Shown here: positions 9,227-18,365 of the stretch, one piece after another | How the letters are laid out: the number at the start of each line of letters is the position of its first letter | How positions within the stretch are numbered: position 1 is the first letter of the stretch | Program-made: the position numbers and the translations under genes | Notes under the pieces: generated by a model | Told to the model about the DNA's origin: nothing | What the model saw: only the letters and a program-made list of their open reading frames with translations | Databases searched by the model: none | Origin: Sphingobacterium sp. N143 | Lineage (GTDB): Bacteria; Bacteroidota; Bacteroidia; Sphingobacteriales; Sphingobacteriaceae | Direction: 5' to 3' | NCBI RefSeq assembly: GCF_030325625.1 | Contig: NZ_JACAIS010000004.1 | Location: 124,001-188,000, forward strand | Length of the DNA stretch: 64,000 bases

Positions 9227-10048
9227 ATGAAATCACTCTTTTTAGCTATGTTTCTAATGCTGTGCTCTGGTTGCAACAATAATCAACAACAATCCAAAAC
9301 AGTTATTAAAAAAGAAAAAAAGGAAAAAATAATCTCACCTTATTTCGGTTTTTTAAATCAACAAAAGGATTCCCTTATTGCACTCCCGATGGATCAGGTG
9401 ATGGAAAGTCCCGAAAATTATAATTATGTCATTGTAGAAAACCAGATCAGCCCCCTTGAATTTGTACAAAACAAGCTTGACAGCAAAGGAAATAATGGTA
9501 GACAAACAGCACAGAACTTTGCAAATAGCGAAGGTTCATTATTTAAGATTAAAGACAACATCACATCTGGTGATTTTGGAATGCTGGTGAATCAGGCATT
9601 TATAGATCAATATAAAATTGAACCCTTTACAAAAATTCAACGGGAAACTTCACCTGAAATAAAAGAGAAGCTTGAGAAAAGATATAAAAGAAGAATCAGC
9701 AAAAGTACAGCTGTTGCAAGTCTTGAAGACCATAGTGAATTTAACCTGACTGTCTTTGAAAATCAACAGGACTCGGCATTAGCCGTATTTTCTTATGTAA
9801 AGAATGATCAATTGATCGATTTAGACTTTCCTGCTGTATATGATGATATCAGTACATGGCGGGTAGATGACGGTGGCCAGTTCGATATTGAAGCTTTTCA
9901 GTTACTCTCCGTGTTGCGTTCAGCTGAGGGGATAAACTTGATCAGTATCTTTTTGGGGGCCGAGGGTTATGAGTTAAATTTCTATCAACCTAAGAATGAC
10001 AAATTCAGTTCAGCCGCACAAGCATATGGATATAGTTCACCATTATAA
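9227..10048 (+). CDS. Lipoprotein of unknown function
   Basis: I do not recognise the family. From ATG 9227 the product has 273 residues and a lipoprotein signal peptide with lipobox LCSGC (acylated Cys16), followed by an Asn/Gln- and Lys-rich linker, so it should be membrane anchored on the periplasmic side. The rest is soluble and acidic with no motif I can name. A GTG at 9188 would add 13 residues before a good signal peptide and is less likely. The gene is divergent from tonB (72 bp apart) and convergent with tsaD. Confidence 0.75.
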   Translation: MKSLFLAMFLMLCSGCNNNQQQSKTVIKKEKKEKIISPYFGFLNQQKDSLIALPMDQVMESPENYNYVIVENQISPLEFVQNKLDSKGNNGRQTAQNFANSEGSLFKIKDNITSGDFGMLVNQAFIDQYKIEPFTKIQRETSPEIKEKLEKRYKRRISKSTAVASLEDHSEFNLTVFENQQDSALAVFSYVKNDQLIDLDFPAVYDDISTWRVDDGGQFDIEAFQLLSVLRSAEGINLISIFLGAEGYELNFYQPKNDKFSSAAQAYGYSSPL

Positions 10049-10094
10049 AGATTACGTTTCTTTTGCTTTGTTAAGACAAAGGAAACGGTAATCT
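10049..10094. terminator. Imperfect hairpin between convergent genes
   Basis: AGATTACGTTTC (starting at 10049) pairs with GAAACGGTAATCT (ending at 10094) with one bulged base; the inner CTTTG/CAAAG can extend it. It lies between the lipoprotein gene and tsaD and probably ends both transcripts, although the T tail is poor. Confidence 0.55.
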
Positions 10095-10110
10095 AGGGCT
10101 ATTTCTCCCG

Positions 10111-11112
10111 TTAAATATGCATTCTGGCCATTGGAGCAACATCCTGTCCCACAAACTCTCCTTTCAGAAATTTATAGTAGCCAGCAACTGCTATCATTGC
10201 AGCGTTATCGGTACAATACTCAAATTTTGGAATAAAAACATTCCAATTGTATTGCTTTCCCATTTCTAATAAGCTCTTTCTCAAACCTGAATTTGCAGAA
10301 ACTCCTCCAGCAATCGCAATATCTTTCACACCCGTCTGATTAGCGGCTTTTTTCAATTTGTTCAATAAAATAGAAACAATACGCGATTGAACACTGGAAC
10401 ATAGATCAGTGATATTTTCTGTCAGAAAATTGGGGTTCAATTTCACTTGATCTTGGATAAGATAAAGGATCGCAGTTTTTAATCCTGAGAAACTAAAATC
10501 AAGCCCTGGAATCTGCGGTTCAGGCAATTTATAAGCCTCCGGATTCCCCTCTTGTGCAAATTTATCAATCAGAGGACCTCCCGGATAAGGAAGATTTAGG
10601 ATCTTGGCTGTTTTGTCAAAAGCTTCGCCGGCAGCGTCATCGAGAGTCTCTCCTAATAATTCCATATCAAAATAATCTTTTACCAAAACTATCTGGGTAT
10701 GTCCACCCGAAACAGTAAGACACAGAAAAGGGAAATTCGGCTTAGGGTCTTCAATAAAATGTGCTAAAATATGCGCCTGCATATGATTGATATCGATTAA
10801 TGGAATATCCTGGGCCAAAGCAAATGATTTCGCAAATGAAGTTCCAACTAAAAGTGCCCCCAATAATCCAGGTCCACGCGTAAAACTCACTGCATCTATC
10901 TGATTTTTGCTTATTTTTGCTTCACGAATGGCTTCTTCCACTGTAGGAATAATATTTTGTTGATGGGCACGCGAAGCTAATTCAGGAACAACACCACCAT
11001 ATTTTGCGTGGATTGCCTGAGTAGCAATAACATTTGAATGAATTTCACCGTTTATACAAATAGATGCGGAAGTTTCATCACAAGAGGATTCAATCCCTAA
11101 AATAATAGCCAT
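10111..11112 (-). CDS. tsaD: tRNA N6-adenosine threonylcarbamoyltransferase TsaD
   Basis: Catalytic subunit that, with TsaB and TsaE, transfers the threonylcarbamoyl group to A37 of ANN-decoding tRNAs. From ATG 11112 it has 333 residues, the usual length. It shows the N-terminal GIESSCDET, the metal ligands H110 and H114 (HMQAH), and the ASKHA nucleotide-binding GGVSANSGLR near the C-terminus. The frame stays open upstream of 11112, but those residues are not TsaD-like. It is arranged head to head with tamB, with almost no spacer; its own -7 box lies at 11137-11144. Confidence 0.97.
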   Translation of the reverse strand: MAIILGIESSCDETSASICINGEIHSNVIATQAIHAKYGGVVPELASRAHQQNIIPTVEEAIREAKISKNQIDAVSFTRGPGLLGALLVGTSFAKSFALAQDIPLIDINHMQAHILAHFIEDPKPNFPFLCLTVSGGHTQIVLVKDYFDMELLGETLDDAAGEAFDKTAKILNLPYPGGPLIDKFAQEGNPEAYKLPEPQIPGLDFSFSGLKTAILYLIQDQVKLNPNFLTENITDLCSSVQSRIVSILLNKLKKAANQTGVKDIAIAGGVSANSGLRKSLLEMGKQYNWNVFIPKFEYCTDNAAMIAVAGYYKFLKGEFVGQDVAPMARMHI

Positions 11113-11136
11113 AGCTAGAGGTAATAAATTATAATA

Positions 11137-11144
11137 CAAAAGTA
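11137..11144 (-). promoter_or_regulatory. Putative tsaD promoter -7 box
   Basis: On the minus strand TACTTTTG matches TAnnTTTG exactly, 24 bp before the tsaD ATG. No clear -33 TTTG. It abuts the likely first codon of tamB on the other strand, so the two divergent genes may interfere. Confidence 0.5.
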
Positions 11145-14100
11145 TCAAAAAAATAATAAAAATAATATCAGTTATCATAGGCAGTGTATTTATTATACTG
11201 CTTGCACTGGCATTATCTCTACAATTGAAACCTGTCCAGAACTTTGTCGCACATAAAGCGATCAACTATCTGTCGAATGAACTGAATACCAAAATAAATC
11301 TAAGGAGCATCCATTTCAAACCTTTTAAATCCATTGTAATTGAGGGCTTTGAAATTTATACACCCCAAGGAAAAAAAATAATACGATCCGAAAAAATAGA
11401 AGCCAGCGTCAATCTATCGCAATTCATTGAACTCAACAGAATCGTTATCAACAAATTAAAGATTGAAAATACGGAAAGTAATTACGAACAATTCAAAGAC
11501 AGCAGCAACATTTCATTTTTAGTTCGGTACTTTACTCCACCCAAGAAAGAAAAGAAAAAGAGTTCGAAGAAAATCATTTTTGATCTTAAAGAACTTATTA
11601 TTAACAATAATTCGTTCAACTATGTTAATCATACACAAAAGCATTACGACAAAGTCGTCGATTTTGGCAATTTAAGTATTTCGGCCTTAAATGCGCATAT
11701 CGATAATATTAAAATCGATTCCAACCGAATTTCAGCGGATATAAAAGGGCTCAATCTTCAAGAAAAGAAAGGATTGGTGATTAAAGGTCTTCTTGCCCGT
11801 GCAGATATCAGCAAGAAAGACATCGAACTTACCGATCTGATGCTCACTATCAATCGATCTACGGTCAAAAATTATTTAAAGCTTAGTTATAACAGTTTGG
11901 AGGATTTCTCAGACTTCATCCATAAAGTTAATGTCAAAATTCGAGCTCTGGATACCCGGATACATTCCGAAGATATCGCTTTTTTCTCCTCTCCCATGCA
12001 TCAGGTCAAATTTGACGTGAGAATTAAAAAGGCAAATTTAAATGGTACAGTTGCCGCAATAAATGCGTCACAAGTAAACTTGACTATTGGTAAAAACACC
12101 AAATTGGCGGGCGATCTAAAAATCATTGGTCTACCTGACATTCACAAAACAGACTTTATCATCCCGCATGCAAGCCTTTCGACCGACCATAAGGATCTGA
12201 ATAAAATTATCAGTGATTTGGGTAATCTCAAACACTTTAAACTCCCTGACGTTGTACAGACCTTCGATAAATTGTCCTTTAAAGGGAACCTTCAGGGCAG
12301 GTACAACAACTTTAATGCTAAAGGAATTTTCAGTACTGCTATCGGCAATATCGAAACAGATGCGTCCCTGGATATTCGAACGGATATTAAATATAGTGGA
12401 AAATTTCAAGCCAAAAAATTTGATCTAGGGAAAATTTCGAAACTAAAGGATTTTGGCACTTCAGATTTTGACCTACAAATTGATGGTACGGGTACCGATC
12501 CCAAGCAGCTAAAACTCAATATCGAAGGAGATCTAACCAACTTTTTTTTCAAACAATATTCTTATCGGCATATCCGGCTTAAAGGCAATACAGACAGGCA
12601 GTTGTTCATTGGCTCAGGAACAATTAACGATCCTAATCTTAATTTACAATTTGCAACAGACATTGATTGGTCTGACCAACCAAATTACCATCTAGATGCA
12701 GACATTAAACAGGCTAATTTAAAAAAACTAAACCTATTTCATGCGGATTCCATCACTCTTATAGACACTAAACTACACACCAGCCTGATAGGTGATCATA
12801 TCAATAATATCACGGGTGAATTTAAATCAGACAGTGTCAGCTTTACTTCTTCCAAAGGACAATTTGCTGTCAAAAATGTAAATTTCCTCGCTGAAGGCGA
12901 CGAAACCGACCGTTCCTTAAGTTTCCAGTCCGATATGGGACATATTGATCTCAAAGGACGGATAGACTTAAATACGATAATCCCCTATTTCAAGGCTCTA
13001 GCAATGCGTTATGCTCCAGCTATAGGATTTGAAGAAAGTACTTTTAATCGTCAGGATTTTGATCTCAACGTCAATATAAAATCATTTAAACCCATTGCCA
13101 CATTCTTCAGAAAGGATATTGCGCTAGATAGTGGAGCAACATTAAATGCGAAATTTACCAGTGAAAAGCAAACGGCCAGTTTTAATTTTTATGCTCCTGA
13201 GTTTATGTATAATGGCATTAGGCTTACGCATTTAATAGTCGATCAAAATGCCAATCTAAATAACATGGAACTGCAGACTTCCATTGATCAAATTAATTTC
13301 ACGGATAGTACCTATATTAAAAATGTCAATATCTCAAATACCTTAGTCAATGACAGCCTACAATTCAACATCAAAATGTCTGAACTGGAAGCAAGCAACA
13401 GCTTGGACTTGAATGGTGTCATTCGCTTTGCACATGCAAAACCTGCGTATATTAATTTTTATCCTTCAAATATTCTCATCAACAAAGAACAATGGCTCGT
13501 CAATAATGATGCTCAGCTGAAGATCTCAAAGGGAAAATGGTATTTCGAAAAACTTACCTTAAGCCATGAAGAGCAGAAGGTGCATATTGATGGTATATTA
13601 TCCAACGAAATTTCCGACCAGATCAACTTAAAATTTCAGGATTTCAACCTCACATCACTAAACGGAATAACAAAGCCCCATGGTATTCACCTCGCTGGTA
13701 ACCTTAATGGCAACATCGAGGTTAATTCGATCTTCAAATCACCATTTATTGTTGCCAACATCAAAACGTCTCCCATTCTATACAACAACATTCCAATCGG
13801 TAGTCTTGTATTAAATGCAAACTATGATCCTGACAACCAATTGGTAAAGCTTGACAGCAAAATCGAGGAAGGTGAGAAATTGATTCAATTACGAGGTTCC
13901 TACAATCACTTAAGCGAGCGTGACAAGCTTAATCTGAAAGCGACATTAGTAAATACGGACGTATTTGTCTTCCAACCATTTTTGAAAAGTTTGGTTTCCA
14001 ATATACAGGGCAAGGTCAATGCTGACCTTAAGATTGAAGGTGATGTCCTAAACCCTAAAATCAGTGGCTCAGGAAAACTTGACAATGCTTCAATGGTGAT

Positions 14101-15550
14101 TAACTATCTAAAAACGCCTTACCGCCTCTCAGATGAAATCAATGTAACCAATAATAGGATATTTCTTACTGGTCTTAAAATATATGATCCCAAAAACAAT
14201 ATCGCCACTATTGATGGTGTAGTTGACCTCAATAAATTAAGTGATCCGGATATTGATGTGACTGCTGAAGCGAAAAACTTTATGGTATTAAATACCACTA
14301 TAAAAGACAATAACATCTATTATGGTACCGCCTATGCGTCGGGAAATTTTCAGTTCAAGGGCCTCACCTCAGCCATGAACATTAACATACGCGCTAAATC
14401 AGAAGAGAATACTGTCATCAATATTCCATTTAATAATGCAAGCACAATATCAGATAGCGACTTCATCTACTTTATTGAAAAAGACTCAACAAAAATCAAA
14501 AAGAACCAAAAGAAACGGGATTTCAATGGATTGACAATGAATATGGACCTGCTGATCACGCCTAATGCTGAAATAAACCTTTTCTCCAGTATGGGCGAGT
14601 TATCTGGTAAAGGAAATAGCAATCTTAATATGCGGATATCTTCTTTGGGTGATTTTGAGATGTTTGGTGATTTTATTATTAACAGTGGAAAATTCAACTT
14701 TACAGCACAGGATTACATCAATAAGATCTTTGATTTAAAAGAAGGTGGCACGGTACGATGGGCAGGTAATCCTGCTGAGGCAAACATCAATATCAATGCT
14801 GTATACCAACAACGTACGAGTTTAGCGCCACTATATAATGCTGCTGGTAGAGAGGAAAACCCAGAACGTGTATTAGCACAGGCAGATATGATTTTAAAAG
14901 GCCAATTAGGCCAGCCTGATATCACTTTTGACATTAACTTTCCGCAGAATCCCGGTGTTAAGGATGAATTACAGGGCTATTTTTCAGATGCCAACAATGT
15001 CAATCAGCAGGCCCTCAGCCTCATTGTTAGGCGAAGTTTCACTCCAGGCACGCAAAGTGATTTTGGCAAGGAAGTAAACAATACACTCCTTTCCGCAGGT
15101 ACTGAAATTGCGTTCAATCAGATCAACAATATCATTGCACAGTCCCTTAATATCAATTTTTTCGATATCAATATCAAGTCCTTAAATGATGCTTCAGCAT
15201 CACTTCGTCTATTCAATGATCGACTGGTTTTAACCGGAGGAATATCAGATCGACGAAACCAGGCATTAACAGACCTAAATGTATTTTCCGATCGAGTCTC
15301 AACGGATGCAGAGGCATTGTTCTATTTACGAAAAGATGGGCGCCTCGTGCTGAGAGCATCCAACCGTCTGAATACACGTAATTTTCTACTTAGCCCAAAT
15401 GATGGAGAATACATCAGTGCTTTTGGATTACTCTATCGGCAAGAATTCAATACCTTTTCAGAATTCCTAAAAAGGCTCTTTCCCTTTGGAAAAAAGACTA
15501 TCCAAGCGCCCGAAGCTCAGGATGATGGCAAGAAGAATAAGTCCAATTAG
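11144..15550 (+). CDS. tamB: Translocation and assembly module protein TamB
   Basis: Very long inner-membrane-anchored AsmA-like protein (about 1468 residues) bridging the periplasm; the family is linked to outer-membrane protein assembly and phospholipid transport. Most of it is repeated beta-rich segments; the TamB (DUF490) C-terminal domain covers about the last 350 residues. The in-frame region before the first accepted start codon (TTG 11225) encodes xKKIIKIISVIIGSVF and onward, a perfect membrane anchor, so translation must begin upstream. The only fitting first codon is ATC at 11144, where ATG would be expected; no ATG, GTG or TTG occurs between the stop at 11132 and 11225. I used ATC 11144; TTG 11225 (1441 residues) is the conservative choice and lacks the anchor. 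Confidence 0.88.
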   Translation: MKKIIKIISVIIGSVFIILLALALSLQLKPVQNFVAHKAINYLSNELNTKINLRSIHFKPFKSIVIEGFEIYTPQGKKIIRSEKIEASVNLSQFIELNRIVINKLKIENTESNYEQFKDSSNISFLVRYFTPPKKEKKKSSKKIIFDLKELIINNNSFNYVNHTQKHYDKVVDFGNLSISALNAHIDNIKIDSNRISADIKGLNLQEKKGLVIKGLLARADISKKDIELTDLMLTINRSTVKNYLKLSYNSLEDFSDFIHKVNVKIRALDTRIHSEDIAFFSSPMHQVKFDVRIKKANLNGTVAAINASQVNLTIGKNTKLAGDLKIIGLPDIHKTDFIIPHASLSTDHKDLNKIISDLGNLKHFKLPDVVQTFDKLSFKGNLQGRYNNFNAKGIFSTAIGNIETDASLDIRTDIKYSGKFQAKKFDLGKISKLKDFGTSDFDLQIDGTGTDPKQLKLNIEGDLTNFFFKQYSYRHIRLKGNTDRQLFIGSGTINDPNLNLQFATDIDWSDQPNYHLDADIKQANLKKLNLFHADSITLIDTKLHTSLIGDHINNITGEFKSDSVSFTSSKGQFAVKNVNFLAEGDETDRSLSFQSDMGHIDLKGRIDLNTIIPYFKALAMRYAPAIGFEESTFNRQDFDLNVNIKSFKPIATFFRKDIALDSGATLNAKFTSEKQTASFNFYAPEFMYNGIRLTHLIVDQNANLNNMELQTSIDQINFTDSTYIKNVNISNTLVNDSLQFNIKMSELEASNSLDLNGVIRFAHAKPAYINFYPSNILINKEQWLVNNDAQLKISKGKWYFEKLTLSHEEQKVHIDGILSNEISDQINLKFQDFNLTSLNGITKPHGIHLAGNLNGNIEVNSIFKSPFIVANIKTSPILYNNIPIGSLVLNANYDPDNQLVKLDSKIEEGEKLIQLRGSYNHLSERDKLNLKATLVNTDVFVFQPFLKSLVSNIQGKVNADLKIEGDVLNPKISGSGKLDNASMVINYLKTPYRLSDEINVTNNRIFLTGLKIYDPKNNIATIDGVVDLNKLSDPDIDVTAEAKNFMVLNTTIKDNNIYYGTAYASGNFQFKGLTSAMNINIRAKSEENTVINIPFNNASTISDSDFIYFIEKDSTKIKKNQKKRDFNGLTMNMDLLITPNAEINLFSSMGELSGKGNSNLNMRISSLGDFEMFGDFIINSGKFNFTAQDYINKIFDLKEGGTVRWAGNPAEANININAVYQQRTSLAPLYNAAGREENPERVLAQADMILKGQLGQPDITFDINFPQNPGVKDELQGYFSDANNVNQQALSLIVRRSFTPGTQSDFGKEVNNTLLSAGTEIAFNQINNIIAQSLNINFFDINIKSLNDASASLRLFNDRLVLTGGISDRRNQALTDLNVFSDRVSTDAEALFYLRKDGRLVLRASNRLNTRNFLLSPNDGEYISAFGLLYRQEFNTFSEFLKRLFPFGKKTIQAPEAQDDGKKNKSN

Positions 15551-15725
15551 GCACCTGAAAGAACACCCCTATTGTCAGCAGCCTGTCCTATCAAGAGAAA
15601 TAATTATATATTGTTAATATGCGACAAAACTGAGCAGTCCCTATCCATCTAACAATAAGCCCCAAATAAACGATCTCATAAATCGCTGCGAGTTTGTCAA
15701 AGAACCATGAAGCAAATGACGACAT

Positions 15726-15763
15726 AAAAAAGGCCCTCCAATAGTTTTGAGAGGGCCTTTTGT
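15726..15763. terminator. Bidirectional terminator between tamB and tig
   Basis: AAAAAGGCCCTC pairs with GAGGGCCTTTT across a 12-nt loop, with A/T runs on both sides. It suits both convergent genes. The rest of 15551-15725 shows no gene. Confidence 0.88.
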
Positions 15764-15782
15764 AAGCTGTTGAAAAAGTTGC

Positions 15783-17108
15783 TTAAGCTAGTTTTTCAAA
15801 TTCTTTATATTCAATTTCGTTAGCATTCAATTTGACTAAACCTTTTAAGTGGTCGAATACTTTTAAAGCTTTAGCTTCTTCGAACAAACGGTTACCTTGT
15901 TCTCTGTCTTGTAACAGTTGAACTGCAAATTGGTTCAATTGTTCGTCAGAAGGCTCCTCATTGATGTTATACATTTTAATTTGAGCATAGATACGCTCTT
16001 TTGCCAAATTAATTACTTCATCATATTTAACTTCAAGACCATTTTCAGTCACTACACGGTTCTCAATGATCGTCCATTTCAAATTGTTCAAGAAATCTGC
16101 AAAACCTTCATTCAATTCTTCTTCAGAAATGCTAGGGTTTGTTGCTTTTAACCATCTCTTTAAGAATTCCTCAGGGAAAGTTACATCAACTTTGTCCATA
16201 CCAAAAGTATACATATCGTTACGTAATTTTTGATCTGAGTTTTGCTTAAACAAATTTTCAACTTCTTCTTTTACTTTTTCAGTGAATTGTGCCTCTTCAG
16301 TTACTTCACCTTCAGTAAACAATTTATCGAAAAATTCCTGATTAAGATCAGCTTCTTCTAAACGATTGATATTTTTAACTGTAAGTTCGAATTTAGTTAC
16401 ATCTAACGCGGCAACTTCTTCTTCAGTAATACCTAAGATACGTGCTAGATCTTCGACTTTGAATGCTTTTTTAACATCTATTTTCACTGTATCATCTTTT
16501 TTAAGACCGACCAATGATTTTTTGATTTTAGCATCTTCAACAATATCTGTACGGATGGAGGTTGTTTTTTCCAGACCTTCTTCTTTATCTTGCTTTAATG
16601 TTGCGTACAATACATCTCCTTCCTCAGATACCTCCGGGTTGGTCATCTTTCCGTAACTACGACGTAAGTTCTTGATACGATCCTTCAGAGTTTCTTCATC
16701 TGCTTTGATCTCGTAAGAAGTAAATTCTGTCTCACCTGTAAAAGGCAATTCAAAGGCTGGGGCCAAACCAATTTCATATTTAAAGTTGAAATTGTCTTTA
16801 TAATCCCAGCTGTACTGTGCGTCATCTTCCAAAGGAAGTGGCTGGCCCAAAACTTCTAATTTATTCTCAGCAATATAATTTGTGATTTTATCATTCACTA
16901 ATTTATTGATCTCGTCAAATAAAATAGATTTACCATATGTACGTCTAATGTGCCCTGCCGGAACTTGACCTGGACGGAAACCTGGTAATTTTGCCTTTTT
17001 AGCTTGCGCTTTAATCTCTTTGTCTACTTGAGGATTATAATCTTCAGGTGCTAATGCGACATTGATTACCGCATTGATTGCATCTACATTCTCGTGTGAA
17101 ATATTCAT
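15783..17108 (-). CDS. tig: Trigger factor
   Basis: Ribosome-associated chaperone that meets nascent chains at the exit tunnel. The 441 residues include the N-terminal ribosome-binding domain with the signature region LPGFRPGQVP (about 41-50; classic GFRxGxxP), a divergent FKBP-like domain (about 150-240) and a helical C-terminal arm. The middle domain is degenerate compared with proteobacterial trigger factors, as is common in Bacteroidota, so prolyl-isomerase activity is doubtful. Start ATG 17108. No clpP or clpX follows, unlike the classical order. The gene lies just downstream of tRNA-Leu, separated by a strong terminator. Confidence 0.95.
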   Translation of the reverse strand: MNISHENVDAINAVINVALAPEDYNPQVDKEIKAQAKKAKLPGFRPGQVPAGHIRRTYGKSILFDEINKLVNDKITNYIAENKLEVLGQPLPLEDDAQYSWDYKDNFNFKYEIGLAPAFELPFTGETEFTSYEIKADEETLKDRIKNLRRSYGKMTNPEVSEEGDVLYATLKQDKEEGLEKTTSIRTDIVEDAKIKKSLVGLKKDDTVKIDVKKAFKVEDLARILGITEEEVAALDVTKFELTVKNINRLEEADLNQEFFDKLFTEGEVTEEAQFTEKVKEEVENLFKQNSDQKLRNDMYTFGMDKVDVTFPEEFLKRWLKATNPSISEEELNEGFADFLNNLKWTIIENRVVTENGLEVKYDEVINLAKERIYAQIKMYNINEEPSDEQLNQFAVQLLQDREQGNRLFEEAKALKVFDHLKGLVKLNANEIEYKEFEKLA

Positions 17109-17134
17109 ACTGTTTTTAGCTATATCGCATTCAT

Positions 17135-17169
17135 AAAAAAATCCTCCCGAGGTTTTAAGTTCGGGAGGA
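17135..17169 (-). terminator. Terminator after tRNA-Leu
   Basis: On the minus strand TCCTCCCGA (17161-17169) pairs with TCGGGAGGA (17142-17150), followed by seven T. It ends the tRNA transcript before tig. Confidence 0.9.
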
Positions 17170-17176
17170 CATCAAG

Positions 17177-17258
17177 TGCGGAAGAAGGGACTCGAACCCC
17201 CACGCCTTGCGGCGCCAGATCCTAAGTCTGGTGCGGCTACCAATTACGCCACTTCCGC
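17177..17258 (-). tRNA. tRNA-Leu (anticodon UAG)
   Basis: 82-nt class II tRNA. Acceptor arms GCGGAAG and CTTCCGC, discriminator A at 17177. Anticodon stem CCAGA/TCTGG encloses loop CTTAGGA, so the anticodon is UAG, reading CUA and probably other CUN codons. The T loop is TTCGAGT and a long variable arm is present (CGCCGCAAGGCG). CCA is not encoded; CTT follows the discriminator. Confidence 0.97.
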
Positions 17259-17279
17259 ATTAGGATTTCTTTTGTGCCA

Positions 17280-17311
17280 CAAAGATAGAAACCAAACCTA
17301 TATCTTGCAAG
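17280..17311 (-). promoter_or_regulatory. tRNA-Leu promoter
   Basis: On the minus strand CTTG (-33) is followed by a 20-nt spacer and TATCTTTG (-7), an exact TAnnTTTG match. The predicted start falls about 15 nt before the mature tRNA 5' end. Confidence 0.65.
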
Positions 17312-17357
17312 TATTTTCTACTCTTTTTTTTATTTTTTTTCTTTGTTTTTTTTAACA

Positions 17358-17401
17358 CTTGCATAATTCATTATTATTCATTTACTTTGAATATCAAAGT
17401 A
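17358..17401 (+). promoter_or_regulatory. Promoter and palindromic operator of the CreD operon (copy 1)
   Basis: CTTG (17358-17361), a 20-nt spacer and TTACTTTG (17382-17389) form a Bacteroidota-type promoter. The -7 box lies inside the palindrome TACTTTGA-ATA-TCAAAGTA (17383-17401). The first ATG is at 17407, so the leader would be only about ten nucleotides. The same arms recur at 18332-18350. The likely binder is the winged-helix protein encoded in this operon (inference). Confidence 0.65.
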
Positions 17402-17406
17402 CTTTT

Positions 17407-18018
17407 ATGGAACAAAAAGATTTATTTAGAGAACTTGGACAAATCAGGGCATTGATGGAGAAATCATCCAAATTCGTTTCGATAAGCGGGCTATCAGGTG
17501 TACTCATTGGATGCTATGCACTGATAGGAACTGGAGTCGGATCCTATATTATATCCAGCACAACAACATCGATGGATCAAGTTGTCGGTAATATGAGTGT
17601 TCTTTTCTTATTCATTGTATTAGCCATTTCTATTTTGGTCCTCTCGCTATTGACCGGCTGGCTTATGGCTCGAAAAAAAGCAAAGAAAAATAATCAGCCG
17701 ATTTGGAATATTACAAGCAAATCCCTTTTATTTGCCGTTTCAATTCCCTTGGTAACGGGAGGAGTATTAGCTTTGATGCTTACTGCTCAAGGACATTACC
17801 ACATGATTGCCGCCATGCTCCTTATTTTTTATGGACTGGCTTTGACTGCAGGCAGCATCTATACCTTTACGGAGGTCAAATGGTTGGGTATTTTTGAGAT
17901 CTGTTTGGGTCTGGTTGCAGTATACTCTCCCAATCAGGGATTATTATTATGGGGACTAGGGTTTGGAGTGCTGCATGTTGTCTATGGTTTTATTGTTTAC
18001 AAAAAGTACGAATCGTGA
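17407..18018 (+). CDS. Multi-pass membrane protein, first gene of the CreD operon
   Basis: Inner-membrane protein of 203 residues from ATG 17407. A short amphipathic cytoplasmic N-terminus (MEQKDLFRELGQIRALMEKS) is followed by about six hydrophobic segments (roughly 24-46, 62-86, 105-126, 131-151, 153-172 and 176-196). I do not recognise a catalytic motif. It overlaps the regulator gene by 4 bp (GTGA) and has the palindromic operator on its promoter, so it is the first gene of the operon. It may act as sensor or partner for the regulator, but that is only inferred from position. A TTG at 17359 in the same frame lies in the promoter and is not used. Confidence 0.85.
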   Translation: MEQKDLFRELGQIRALMEKSSKFVSISGLSGVLIGCYALIGTGVGSYIISSTTTSMDQVVGNMSVLFLFIVLAISILVLSLLTGWLMARKKAKKNNQPIWNITSKSLLFAVSIPLVTGGVLALMLTAQGHYHMIAAMLLIFYGLALTAGSIYTFTEVKWLGIFEICLGLVAVYSPNQGLLLWGLGFGVLHVVYGFIVYKKYES

Positions 18019-18317
18019 AATTAGATCTTTCTTTATATGACAAAATATTCGAAAACAGAGTTCGCCTTCAGATTATGAGTGTCCTTGCCGCTAATAAAGA
18101 ATACGATTTCAATTCACTCAAAGAATTATTGGACGTGACAGATGGCAACCTCGCTTCTAACCTAAAAACATTGGAAAAGGAGGAATATATTATTGTGGAA
18201 AAAAGTTTTGTTGACCGCAAACCAAACACAAAATATAAAAGAACCTCAAAAGGGTTAAAAGCCTTTGAAAATCACCTAATAGCACTAGAAAATTTAATAA
18301 AGCATCAGTATAAATAA
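18015..18317 (+). CDS. Winged-helix transcriptional regulator (ArsR/MarR-like fold)
   Basis: DNA-binding protein of 100 residues: one winged helix-turn-helix domain. Helices around residues 14-50 (RLQIMSVLAANKEYDFNSLKELLDVTDGNLASNLKTLEKEEYI) are followed by a wing (FVDRKPNTKYKRTSKG), the pattern of the HTH_27-type winged-helix domain. It starts with GTG 18015, overlapping the previous stop codon by 4 bp, which implies translational coupling. There is no sensor domain. It is the obvious candidate to bind TACTTTGA-N3-TCAAAGTA at the operon promoter and before the Coq4-like gene, but binding is inferred. Confidence 0.88.
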   Translation: MKLDLSLYDKIFENRVRLQIMSVLAANKEYDFNSLKELLDVTDGNLASNLKTLEKEEYIIVEKSFVDRKPNTKYKRTSKGLKAFENHLIALENLIKHQYK

Positions 18318-18331
18318 TTTTTTTACATAAA

Positions 18332-18350
18332 TACTTTGAAATTCAAAGTA
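18332..18350 (+). promoter_or_regulatory. Palindromic operator of the CreD operon (copy 2)
   Basis: TACTTTGA-AAT-TCAAAGTA, with arms identical to copy 1 and a different 3-bp centre, followed in both copies by CTTTTA. It lies between the regulator stop and the Coq4-like start. ATACTTTG could serve as an internal -7 box, but no -33 element is seen. Confidence 0.65.
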
Positions 18351-18365
18351 CTTTTAAACAAAAAC

